Shown piece by piece: positions 1 to 5,545 of a stretch of DNA of 5,545 bases. This DNA comes from CAZWMK01 sp964635065. Lineage in GTDB: Bacteria; Pseudomonadota; Alphaproteobacteria; Sphingomonadales; Sphingomonadaceae. Within the stretch, counting starts at the first letter, position 1. Each line of letters opens with the position of its first letter. Below the pieces are notes generated by a model. It made no database searches and had not been told where the DNA came from. It saw nothing but the letters and a program-made list of their open reading frames with translations. The position numbers were made by a program, and so were the translations under genes. Where the stretch lies: positions 1-5,545 of the forward strand of contig CAZWMK010000124.1 in the NCBI GenBank assembly GCA_964635065.1, in the 5' to 3' direction.

Positions 1-179
1 TTATAAAAAATATCAGAAAAAATTAATTGATTTCCTTCTAAATATTGTCCATCAGTTGGATTTTCAGATACAATTTCAATTTTTCTAATTTGGAATGTTT
101 GGAATGGAATGAATTTATTATCCCATTTTAAAGTTCCTTCAGGTGTATAAGAAAGATACAAATTTTTATTTTCAGTTTC
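1..179 (-). CDS. Partial open frame of unknown function in the AT-rich segment
   Basis: Reading the minus strand from 179 down to 3 gives 59 codons without a stop, and the frame continues past the left edge. At 23% GC a chance open run this long is unlikely in any given frame, though not impossible. The peptide begins ETENKNLYLSYTPEG and includes LKWDNKFIPF, FQIRKIEIV and NPTDGQYLEGN; it looks like a soluble, hydrophilic, beta-rich fragment. No start codon is visible, and the codon immediately upstream (182-180) is TGA, at the composition break. The fragment is therefore probably cut by the junction, or TGA could be read as tryptophan if the source uses that code; TGG is also used for Trp inside it. 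I do not recognise the family, and codon use is unlike every neighbouring gene. Confidence 0.35.
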
Positions 180-187
180 TCAATTTC
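1..187. other. AT-rich left-end segment, compositionally foreign
   Basis: The first 180 bases contain 42 G/C (23%), against roughly 60% in the rest of the window. The switch is abrupt and lies between about 170 and 199, just before the efp start codon. The exact breakpoint cannot be fixed, because the bases around 175-190 fit either side. I see no repeat, tRNA, insertion-sequence end or integrase site at the border. A chimeric assembly join or a small insertion of foreign DNA both fit. An ordinary AT-rich promoter is less likely, because the stretch is long and carries an open coding frame on the minus strand. Confidence 0.75.
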
Positions 188-199
188 CGGATCTCTCAC

Positions 200-763
200 A
201 TGAAGATTAACGGCAACGCGATCCGTCCCGGCAACGTGATCGAGCATCAGGGTGGCCTTTGGGTCGCTGTTCGCATCCAGCACACCCAGCCCGGCAAGGG
301 CGGCGCGTATCTCCAGGTCGAACTGAAGAACCTGCGCGACAACCGCAAGCTCAATGAGCGCTTCCGTTCGTCGGAAACGGTCGAGAAAGTTCGTCTTGAT
401 ACCAAGGACTTCCAGTTCCTGTTCGCTGAAGATGATCAGCTGACCTTCATGGACAAGGATACCTATGATCAGGTGTCTTTGCCGCGCGATCTTCTGGGCG
501 ATGCTGCTGCTTTCTTGCAGGATGGCATGGACGTGATCATGGAACTCTATGAAGAGCGTCCGATTTCGGTGCAGTTGCCCGACCAGGTCGAAGCGCTGAT
601 CGTCGAGGCCGATGCCGTCGTGAAGGGCCAGACGGCGTCCTCGTCATACAAGCCCGCAATCCTCGACAATGGCGTGCGCATCATGGTTCCGCCGCATATC
701 GCGGCTGGCACGCGCGTCATCGTCGATGTCTACAGCCAGGAATATGTCCGCCGCGCGGACTGA
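200..763 (+). CDS. efp: Translation elongation factor P (EF-P)
   Basis: Cytoplasmic factor that binds ribosomes stalled at runs of proline and promotes peptide-bond formation. The protein is 187 aa; the E. coli protein is about 188. Visible parts are the N-terminal KOW-like domain (about 1-63) with the tip loop TQPGKGGAY, whose K33 matches the lysine modified in E. coli EF-P; a middle OB domain (about 66-126, including LDTKDFQFLFAEDDQ); and a C-terminal OB domain (about 128-185) with the family signature LDNGVRIMVPPHIAAGT and the ending EYVRRAD. The start at 200 (MKINGNAIRPGNV) is the usual family N-terminus. The frame is open further upstream to 143, but that part is AT-rich and not EF-P-like. 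No clear Shine-Dalgarno lies in front of 200, and the foreign-looking segment ends within about 20 bases of the start, so the native promoter and leader are probably missing here. I see no modification enzyme (epmA, epmB or earP) nearby. Confidence 0.97.
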   Translation: MKINGNAIRPGNVIEHQGGLWVAVRIQHTQPGKGGAYLQVELKNLRDNRKLNERFRSSETVEKVRLDTKDFQFLFAEDDQLTFMDKDTYDQVSLPRDLLGDAAAFLQDGMDVIMELYEERPISVQLPDQVEALIVEADAVVKGQTASSSYKPAILDNGVRIMVPPHIAAGTRVIVDVYSQEYVRRAD

Positions 764-784
764 TCCGTCAGGATTGGCTCTCTG

Positions 785-826
785 CCGCGCGGTGTGCTGA
801 ACAGGCGCCCGCGCGGTTTCGTTTTC
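785..826 (+). terminator. Possible intrinsic terminator after efp
   Basis: CCGCGCGG at 785-792 can pair with the identical, self-complementary CCGCGCGG at 809-816, giving an 8-bp all-GC stem with a 16-base loop. A T-rich stretch, TTTCGTTTTC, follows at 817-826. It begins 22 bases past the efp stop and lies before the suhB-like gene's Shine-Dalgarno. The loop is rather large and the T-run is interrupted by C and G, so termination could be partial and allow read-through into suhB. Confidence 0.4.
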
Positions 827-851
827 AGGCTTCCGTCGCAGGATATCGCTC

Positions 852-1664
852 ATGCCTTCGCACAGCGCACTCATCACCATCATGGACAAGGCCGCGCGCA
901 AGGCGGCGGGTCGCCTCCGCCGCGATTTTGGCGAGATCGAACAGTTGCAGGTGTCGCGCAAGGGGCCGGCGGACTTCGTGTCGAACGCCGACCGCATGGC
1001 CGAACGCACGATCCGCGAAGTGCTGCAACAGGCGCGCCCCGATTTCGGCATGTTGCTGGAGGAAGAAGGCGAGATCGCGGGCGATCCGTCGCGACCGCGC
1101 TGGATCGTTGATCCGATCGACGGCACGTCGAACTTCCTGCATGGTATCCCCCATTTTGCCATTTCGATTGCGGTCGAAGAAAATGGCGAAATCGTTTCCG
1201 GGCTGATTCACCAGCCGATCACCGATGAGAGTTTCTGGGCAGAAAAGGGGCGTGGTGCGTGGCTGCACGACCGTCGTCTGCGCGTGTCGGCCCGGCGCGA
1301 CCTGCGCGACTGCCTGATCGCGACCGGCATTCCCTATCATGGCCATGGCGATCAGACGCGTTTTTCGGCGATCGTCAATGAAGTCATGGGCGAAGTCGCT
1401 GGGATTCGCCGCTTTGGCGCCGCTTCGCTCGATCTTGCATGGGTTGCGGCTGGCCGCTTCGACGGGTTCTGGGAAGAGGGGCTTGAGCCGTGGGATGTTG
1501 CCGCAGGCCAGTTGCTGGTGCGTGAAGCTGGCGGCTTTGTGACTGATTTCCGGGGTGGTGAGCGGATGCTGGAACGGCGCGAAATCCTGGCGGGCAATGA
1601 TCAGATTCACACGCGTCTGCACAAGCTTGTGGCCGGCGCGATCCGCAAGCTGTCGAAGGATTGA
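852..1664 (+). CDS. suhB: Inositol-1-monophosphatase family protein (SuhB-like)
   Basis: Predicted Mg2+-dependent, Li+-sensitive-type phosphatase acting on inositol monophosphate or related sugar phosphates in the cytoplasm. At 270 aa it has the normal length for the family. Metal and substrate motifs are present: K37 in SRKGPADFVSNAD, the acidic run EEEGE around 70-74, motif 1 WIVDPIDGTSNFLHG (84-98, with D87 and D90), and motif 2 EPWDVAAGQLLVREAGG (212-228, with D215). The start at 852 is supported by AGGA at 840-843, eight bases upstream, and by the N-terminus MPSHSALITIMDKAARKA, which resembles sphingomonad homologues; an internal Met at residue 11 is a weaker alternative. It lies 88 bases after efp on the same strand. 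In E. coli SuhB also takes part in rRNA antitermination; nothing here shows whether this protein does. The true substrate could be another phosphate ester such as a histidinol or fructose phosphate, but the motifs fit SuhB best. Confidence 0.9.
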   Translation: MPSHSALITIMDKAARKAAGRLRRDFGEIEQLQVSRKGPADFVSNADRMAERTIREVLQQARPDFGMLLEEEGEIAGDPSRPRWIVDPIDGTSNFLHGIPHFAISIAVEENGEIVSGLIHQPITDESFWAEKGRGAWLHDRRLRVSARRDLRDCLIATGIPYHGHGDQTRFSAIVNEVMGEVAGIRRFGAASLDLAWVAAGRFDGFWEEGLEPWDVAAGQLLVREAGGFVTDFRGGERMLERREILAGNDQIHTRLHKLVAGAIRKLSKD

Positions 1665-1679
1665 TGCAAACAGTTTGCA
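1665..1679. promoter_or_regulatory. Perfect 15-bp palindrome upstream of nuoA, possible operator
   Basis: TGCAAACAGTTTGCA consists of two 7-base arms (TGCAAAC and GTTTGCA) around a central A. It begins at the first base after the suhB stop codon and lies about 95 bases before the nuoA start. The symmetry fits a dimeric regulator site in front of the respiratory operon, but I cannot name a regulator. As RNA it could form only a short stem (TGCAA/TTGCA around a 5-base loop). A run of six T at 1688-1693 follows eight bases later, so a weak terminator for suhB is an alternative reading. Confidence 0.35.
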
Positions 1680-1706
1680 ATAGGGCCTTTTTTCAGTCTT
1701 GCCGCC

Positions 1707-1735
1707 TTGCGCCGCACGCCGTGCGGGCCTAAAAG
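1707..1735 (+). promoter_or_regulatory. Hairpin-containing leader and weak promoter candidate for nuo
   Basis: CCGCAC (1712-1717) and GTGCGG (1721-1726) form a perfect 6-bp inverted repeat around GCC. A weak sigma70-like pair, TTGCGC at 1707-1712 and TAAAAG at 1730-1735 with 17 bases between them, surrounds it. Matches to the consensus are only 3/6 and 4/6, so the promoter call is tentative. The gap 1665-1773 is the only plausible place in the window for the nuo promoter, since every later junction overlaps. Confidence 0.22.
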
Positions 1736-1773
1736 CGCGGCGAAATCAATCTCCGGTGTGCGGGATGTTGACA

Positions 1774-2151
1774 ATGCCAGACGTGGCTGCCGAATATCTG
1801 CCAATCCTGATTTTCCTCGGCATTGCCGTCGTTTTATCGGGTGTTTTCGTAGGTTTGCCTGCGCTTGTCTCGAACCTGACGGGGGCTCAGAATCCCTACG
1901 CTGACAAGCTGACCGAATATGAATGCGGCTTCGATGCTTTTGAAGACGCGCGTCGCCAGTTCGACGTGCGTTTTTACCTCGTGTCGATCTTGTTCATTAT
2001 CTTCGACCTTGAAGTCGCGTTCCTGTTTCCCTGGGCAGTGTCACTGGGAGAAATCGGCACGTTCGGCTGGTTCTCGATGATGGAGTTCCTGATCGAACTG
2101 ACCATCGGCTTTATCTATGTCTGGAAGAAGGGCGCGCTCGAATGGGAGTGA
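1774..2151 (+). CDS. nuoA: NADH-quinone oxidoreductase subunit A
   Basis: Small membrane subunit of complex I (ND3 family), located where the membrane arm meets the quinone-binding region; it carries no cofactor. The 125-aa product shows three membrane segments at about 8-31, 67-89 and 97-118. The conserved loop TEYECGFDAFEDARRQFDVRFY includes E50 and C51, the latter matching the ND3 cysteine of the flexible loop after helix 1. The family core LFIIFDLEVAFLFPWA follows at about 73-88. I chose the ATG at 1774 (MPDVAAEYLPILIFLG) because it aligns with usual alphaproteobacterial N-termini and has GCGGG at 1760-1764, nine bases upstream. An ATG at 1765 would add three residues. Further upstream extension of the frame, to 1699, is not NuoA-like. 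It is the first gene of the operon and ends inside nuoB. Confidence 0.96.
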   Translation: MPDVAAEYLPILIFLGIAVVLSGVFVGLPALVSNLTGAQNPYADKLTEYECGFDAFEDARRQFDVRFYLVSILFIIFDLEVAFLFPWAVSLGEIGTFGWFSMMEFLIELTIGFIYVWKKGALEWE

Positions 2152-2684
2152 TCCAGCCAGTGGCGCAGGGTGGCGATGTCACGCCACCTGATCAGGGCTT
2201 TTTCGACGGTCTCAGCCATGAGGTGTCGAACAAGGGCTTCATCGTCACATCGACCGAGGAACTGTTCCAGTGGGCGCGTACAGGCTCGCTGTGGTGGATG
2301 ACCTTCGGCCTCGCCTGCTGTGCGGTCGAGATGATGCACACCTCGATGCCGCGCTATGACGTGGAACGCTTCGGCTTTGCGCCCCGCGCCAGCCCGCGCC
2401 AGTCGGACGTGATGATCGTTGCCGGCACGCTGTGCAACAAGATGGCCCCCGCACTTCGTCGCGTCTACGACCAGATGCCCGAACCGCGCTATGTCATCTC
2501 GATGGGTAGCTGCGCCAATGGTGGCGGCTATTATCACTACAGCTACTCGGTTGTGCGCGGTTGCGATCGCATCGTGCCGGTCGACATCTATGTGCCCGGT
2601 TGTCCGCCGACCGCCGAGGCGCTGCTTTATGGCGTCATGGCGCTTCAGCGCAAAATCCGTCGCGTGGGGACGTTCGAACGATGA
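2142..2684 (+). CDS. nuoB: NADH-quinone oxidoreductase subunit B
   Basis: Peripheral-arm subunit that holds [4Fe-4S] cluster N2, the last electron carrier before quinone. The 180-aa protein has all four ligands: the adjacent pair C59-C60 in FGLACCAVEM, C124 in MGSCANGG and C154 in PGCPPTAEALLYG. The intervening stretch RYDVERFGFAPRASPRQSDVM and the GTLCNKMAPALRRVYDQMPEP segment are typical of the family. The first 35 or so residues are a variable leader (MGVIQPVAQGGDVTPPDQG), and the core starts near GFIVTSTEELFQWAR. The start codon lies within nuoA, a 10-base overlap that suggests translational coupling. There are no missing residues or breaks. Confidence 0.98.
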   Translation: MGVIQPVAQGGDVTPPDQGFFDGLSHEVSNKGFIVTSTEELFQWARTGSLWWMTFGLACCAVEMMHTSMPRYDVERFGFAPRASPRQSDVMIVAGTLCNKMAPALRRVYDQMPEPRYVISMGSCANGGGYYHYSYSVVRGCDRIVPVDIYVPGCPPTAEALLYGVMALQRKIRRVGTFER

Positions 2685-3322
2685 GCAATGCACCGCGCAT
2701 GGCCTCTGACGAAGGGGTGATCGAACGCATCGAAGCCGTGTTGGGTGATCGCCTGACCGGCCACAAGCACGCGGTCGGTGAACTGACCATCCATGTCCGG
2801 CGCGATGCGCTTGTCGACGTGATGCGCCTGTTGCGCGATACGCCAAGGCTGGAATATCAGCAGTTGGTGGAAGTCGCGGGCGTCGACTGGCCGGAACGGT
2901 CCGAGCGTTTCGACGTTGCCTACCATCTGTTGTCTCTGACGCAAAACCGCCGCCTGCGCGTCACGGTTCAGACCGACGAACGCAGTCCGGTGCCGTCGCT
3001 GACCGGTCTGTGGCCGGTTGCCGGCTGGTATGAGCGCGAAGTGTGGGACATGTATGGCGTGCTGTTCGACGGCAATGCCGACCTGCGCCGTATCCTCACC
3101 GATTATGGCTTTCAGGGGCATCCGCTGCGCAAGGACTTTCCGCTCACCGGCTATGTTGAGCTGCGCTACTCCGAAGAGCACAAGCGCGTGGTCTATGAGC
3201 CGGTGAAGCTGGCGCAGGATTTCCGCAGCTTCGATTTCATGAGTCCCTGGGAAGGCGCGTCCTATGTGCTGCCCGGCGACGAAAAGGCGCAAAGCCCGGC
3301 GCCAGCTGAGAAGAAGGCATGA
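2681..3322 (+). CDS. nuoC: NADH-quinone oxidoreductase subunit C
   Basis: The 30-kDa peripheral-arm subunit of complex I; it binds no cofactor and packs against NuoD in the connecting module. The product is 213 aa, with the 30-kDa-subunit signature WYEREVWDMYGVLFDGN (116-132) followed by DLRRILTDYGFQGHPLRKD (134-152). The C-terminal tail (about 198-213) is rich in Ala, Pro, Lys and Glu and looks disordered. I chose the ATG at 2681 because it overlaps the nuoB stop as ATGA; an in-frame ATG at 2699 (residue 7) is possible. The frame is open upstream inside nuoB, but that part is only a shadow. It is a separate gene here, unlike the fused nuoCD of E. coli. Confidence 0.97.
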   Translation: MSNAPRMASDEGVIERIEAVLGDRLTGHKHAVGELTIHVRRDALVDVMRLLRDTPRLEYQQLVEVAGVDWPERSERFDVAYHLLSLTQNRRLRVTVQTDERSPVPSLTGLWPVAGWYEREVWDMYGVLFDGNADLRRILTDYGFQGHPLRKDFPLTGYVELRYSEEHKRVVYEPVKLAQDFRSFDFMSPWEGASYVLPGDEKAQSPAPAEKKA

Positions 3323-4581
3323 CGGCCATGACCGATACCTTCGCACCGCTTGAAGCTACGCTCGCAAATTCGCCCAATGCCATCCCGAGCAACGAGGATG
3401 TGGGCGAGGGCGTCGACATCCAGAATTACACGATCAACTTCGGCCCGCAGCATCCGGCAGCGCATGGCGTGCTCCGTCTTGTCATGGAGATGGACGGCGA
3501 AACCGTCGAACGCTGCGACCCGCATGTAGGGCTGTTGCATCGCGGCACCGAAAAGCTGATCGAATACAAGACCTATCTTCAAGGGCTGCCCTATATGGAC
3601 CGCCTTGATTATGTGTCGCCGATGAGCATGGAGCACTCATACGTGCTCGCGGTCGAAAAGCTGCTGGGTGTCGAAGTGCCGCTCAGGGCGCAGTATATCC
3701 GCACGTTGTTCGCTGAACTGACGCGCATCGCCAACCATCTTCTGAACCTTGGCGCCCATGCCATGGACGTCGGTGCGATGACCCCGATCCTCTGGCTGTT
3801 CGAAGAGCGCGAAGAGCTTGTCGGCTTCTATGAACGGGCATCGGGCGCGCGTTTCCACGCTGCCTATTTCCGTCCGGGTGGCGTGCATCAGGATCTGCCG
3901 GTTGGTCTGCTCGATGATATCATGAGCTGGACCGAGCGTTTCCCGCGCATCATTGACGAGTTTCAGGGGCTGGTTGCCGAGAACCGTATCTTCAAGCAGC
4001 GCAACGCGGATATCGGCGTGATCACCGCCGAAGAAGCGATTGCATGGGGCTTTACCGGCCCGTGCATCCGTGGTTCTGGTATTGCGTGGGATCTTCGCAA
4101 GGCGCAGCCCTATGACGCCTATGACCGCGTCGACTTCGACGTCCCGGTTGGCAAGAATGGCGACTGCTACGATCGTTTCATGGTCCGCATGGAAGAAATG
4201 CGTCAGTCGCTGCGTATTATCCGCCAGTGCGTGCAGGACATGCCCGAAGGGCCGATCGGCAGCCTCGACCGCAAGGTGTTCCCGCCGAAGCGCGGCGAGA
4301 TGAAGCGGTCGATGGAAGCGCTGATCCATCACTTCAAGCTTTACACCGAGGGCTTCCATGTTCCGGCGGGTGAAGTCTATGTCGCGACCGAAAGCCCCAA
4401 GGGCGAGTTCGGCATCTACATGGTCGCCGATGGCACCAATAAACCCTATCGCTGCAAGATCCGTCCGACAGGCATGAGCCATCTGCAGGCGATGGACTTC
4501 CTGACCCGTGGTCACATGCTGGCCGACGCGACCGCCATCATCGGTTCGCTTGACGTTGTGTTCGGAGAAATTGACCGGTGA
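3319..4581 (+). CDS. nuoD: NADH-quinone oxidoreductase subunit D
   Basis: The 49-kDa subunit; with NuoB it forms the quinone-reduction site, and it is distantly related to the NiFe-hydrogenase large subunit. At 420 aa it is slightly long for the family. Quinone-site residues are present with the same spacing as the bovine H59/Y108/D160 set: H49 in GPQHPAAHG (42-50), Y98 in DRLDYVSPM, and D150 in GAHAMDVGAMTP. Other family blocks are GLLHRGTEKLIEYKTY (71-86), ARFHAAYFRPGGVHQDLP (177-194) and the C-terminal KIRPTGMSHLQAMDF (380-394). The start at 3319 overlaps the nuoC stop as ATGA. An ATG at 3328 is a real alternative, since AAGAAGG (3311-3317) is better spaced for it. Residues 1 to about 31 form an extension ahead of the usual core, which begins near VDIQNYTINFG. 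Confidence 0.98.
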   Translation: MTAMTDTFAPLEATLANSPNAIPSNEDVGEGVDIQNYTINFGPQHPAAHGVLRLVMEMDGETVERCDPHVGLLHRGTEKLIEYKTYLQGLPYMDRLDYVSPMSMEHSYVLAVEKLLGVEVPLRAQYIRTLFAELTRIANHLLNLGAHAMDVGAMTPILWLFEEREELVGFYERASGARFHAAYFRPGGVHQDLPVGLLDDIMSWTERFPRIIDEFQGLVAENRIFKQRNADIGVITAEEAIAWGFTGPCIRGSGIAWDLRKAQPYDAYDRVDFDVPVGKNGDCYDRFMVRMEEMRQSLRIIRQCVQDMPEGPIGSLDRKVFPPKRGEMKRSMEALIHHFKLYTEGFHVPAGEVYVATESPKGEFGIYMVADGTNKPYRCKIRPTGMSHLQAMDFLTRGHMLADATAIIGSLDVVFGEIDR

Positions 4582-5186
4582 GCGATTTCAAGGACTTCTG
4601 CTGGACGCCAGACAATGCCGTTCAGGTTGAGCGCATCATTGGCCGCTATCCGCGCGGGCGGCAGCAGTCGGCAATCATGCCGCTGCTTGATCTCGCCCAG
4701 CGGCAGGTTGGTGCGATGACCAACACCCAGGGCTGGCTGCCGAAGCCGGTAATCGAATATGTGGCCAAACAGCTCGACATGCCGGTGATCCGTGCGCTCG
4801 AGGTGGCGACCTTTTACACCATGTACAATCTGAAGCCGGTTGGCCGCTATCATGTGCAGGTGTGCGGGACGACACCCTGCATGTTGCGCGGCTCGGACGA
4901 TGTCATGCAGGCCTGCAAGGACAAGGGCATGAAGAAGGGCGAGACGACCGCTGATGGTCTGTTCACCCTGACCGAGGTCGAATGCATGGGCACCTGCGCC
5001 AATGCGCCGATGGTCCAGATCAACGACGATAATTTCGAAGACCTGTCCTACGACAGAACGATCGCCATTCTCGAAGCGCTGGCGCGCGGCGAACAGCCGA
5101 AAACCGGCTCGCAGACCGGTCGTCAGGCCAGTTGTCCCGAAGGCGGTCCGACGACCCTCAAGCACATGGTGGCCGACAATGCTTGA
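4578..5186 (+). CDS. nuoE: NADH-quinone oxidoreductase subunit E
   Basis: The 24-kDa, thioredoxin-fold subunit of the NADH-dehydrogenase module, carrying [2Fe-2S] cluster N1a. The 202-aa product has all four ligands: C96 and C101 in VCGTTPCMLRG, and C136 and C140 in ECMGTCANAP. The helical N-terminal part contains IIGRYPRGRQQSAIMPLLDLAQ, shown here only as a location at about 20-41, and the block EVATFYTMYNLKPVGRYH (75-92). A C-terminal tail after about 172 (GEQPKTGSQTGRQ, then PEGGPTTL) resembles that of other alphaproteobacterial NuoE proteins. The start is GTG at 4578, overlapping the nuoD stop as GTGA, with GGAGA at 4564-4568 well placed. No nearby in-frame ATG would keep the N-terminus. 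Confidence 0.97.
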   Translation: MSDFKDFCWTPDNAVQVERIIGRYPRGRQQSAIMPLLDLAQRQVGAMTNTQGWLPKPVIEYVAKQLDMPVIRALEVATFYTMYNLKPVGRYHVQVCGTTPCMLRGSDDVMQACKDKGMKKGETTADGLFTLTEVECMGTCANAPMVQINDDNFEDLSYDRTIAILEALARGEQPKTGSQTGRQASCPEGGPTTLKHMVADNA

Positions 5187-5545
5187 TGACAAGGATCGCA
5201 TCTTCACCAATGTCTATGGTTTCCAGCGCTGGAACGTGGACGCAGCCGTGAAGCGTGGTGACTGGGCGGATACCAAGGCGCTGCTCGCCAATGGTCCCGA
5301 CTGGATCATCGAACAGGTCAAGGCATCGGGTCTGCGCGGTCGCGGGGGCGCGGGCTTCCCGACCGGCATGAAGTGGAGCTTCATGCCGAAGAACCCGACG
5401 GAAAGCCGCCCGAATTTCCTTGTGATCAATGCCGACGAATCTGAACCGGGTTCGTGCAAGGACCGCGAAATCATCCGCCATGATCCGCACAAGCTGATCG
5501 AAGGTGCGCTGGTCGCGGGCTTCGCGATGCGCGCGCGGGCGGCCT
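5179..5545 (+). CDS. nuoF: NADH-quinone oxidoreductase subunit F, 5' part
   Basis: The 51-kDa subunit that binds NADH and FMN and, in the full protein, cluster N3. Only the first 122 codons are inside the window, and the gene runs off the right edge without damage. The N-terminus MLDDKDRIFTNVYGFQRWN is typical. The glycine-rich FMN/NADH loop is at 51-65 (GLRGRGGAGFPTGMK), and the second nucleotide-site motif NADESEPGSCKDREIIRHDP is at 84-103. The start at 5179 lies within the end of nuoE, an 8-base overlap. The N3 ligands (a CxxCxxC motif plus a distal Cys) should lie beyond the window. nuoG and the membrane-arm genes are expected further downstream. Confidence 0.97.
   Translation, partial: MLDDKDRIFTNVYGFQRWNVDAAVKRGDWADTKALLANGPDWIIEQVKASGLRGRGGAGFPTGMKWSFMPKNPTESRPNFLVINADESEPGSCKDREIIRHDPHKLIEGALVAGFAMRARAA

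Noticed and set aside
190..193. GATC at the composition break, suggestive of a restriction-fragment ligation junction
   Set aside because: A single 4-base site is expected by chance, and the exact breakpoint is unknown, so it does not support a cloning origin by itself.
143..199. Upstream extension of the efp frame to an ATG at 143
   Set aside because: The added 19 residues are encoded in the AT-rich foreign-looking segment and do not match EF-P, whose normal start is the Met at 200.
825..1622. 265-codon open frame on the minus strand opposite suhB
   Set aside because: It mirrors a high-GC coding gene; the peptide is rich in Arg and His without recognisable motifs, while the plus strand encodes an intact phosphatase with catalytic motifs.
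1621..1630. 10-bp palindrome ACAAGCTTGT near the end of suhB
   Set aside because: It lies within coding sequence and is short enough to occur by chance; no second copy or regulatory context was seen.
1699..1773. Longer nuoA frame starting at 1699
   Set aside because: The extra residues are Arg- and Cys-rich and unlike NuoA; the family N-terminus aligns with the start at 1774.
2115..2846. 243-codon minus-strand open frame across nuoB and the start of nuoC
   Set aside because: It spans two well-supported plus-strand genes and shows no recognisable protein features.
3637..4515. 292-codon open frame on the minus strand opposite nuoD
   Set aside because: It is a composition shadow of nuoD, with no family motif, and the plus-strand gene is complete.

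Overview
Apart from its first ~180 bases, this window is ordinary chromosome of an alphaproteobacterium, most likely of the order Sphingomonadales. The evidence is roughly 60% GC (estimated by eye), proteins that read like sphingomonad EF-P, SuhB and Nuo subunits, a nuo cluster in the order A-B-C-D-E-F, and nuoC and nuoD as separate genes rather than the fused nuoCD of Escherichia coli. I assigned this by recognising the proteins, not by a database search.

Layout. Positions 1 to about 185 are very AT-rich (42 G/C in the first 180 bases, 23%) and do not match what follows. They hold one open frame on the minus strand that runs off the left edge and stops at a TGA right at the composition change. 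This looks like a foreign or misassembled end. From 200 all genes are on the plus strand: efp (translation elongation factor P, 200-763), a possible terminator, then an inositol-monophosphatase-family gene (suhB-like, 852-1664). A 109-base intergenic gap follows, containing a perfect 15-bp palindrome, a T-run and a GC-rich hairpin. The rest is the start of the operon for respiratory complex I: nuoA (1774-2151), nuoB (2142-2684), nuoC (2681-3322), nuoD (3319-4581), nuoE (4578-5186) and the first 122 codons of nuoF (5179 to the right edge).

How the genes work together. NuoF, NuoE (with NuoG, expected downstream) form the NADH-oxidising module. NuoB, C and D belong to the connecting module that passes electrons to quinone; NuoB carries the ligands of the last cluster, N2, and NuoD supplies the quinone-site residues. 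NuoA is a membrane subunit at the junction with the proton-pumping arm. All five nuo gene junctions overlap by 4-10 bases, so the operon is probably translationally coupled. All the cluster-ligand and quinone-site residues I could check are present, so nothing suggests a degraded or alternative complex.

I found no mobile element, CRISPR array, tRNA, rRNA or evidence of a new system. The items most worth checking are the AT-rich left end and the palindrome upstream of nuoA.
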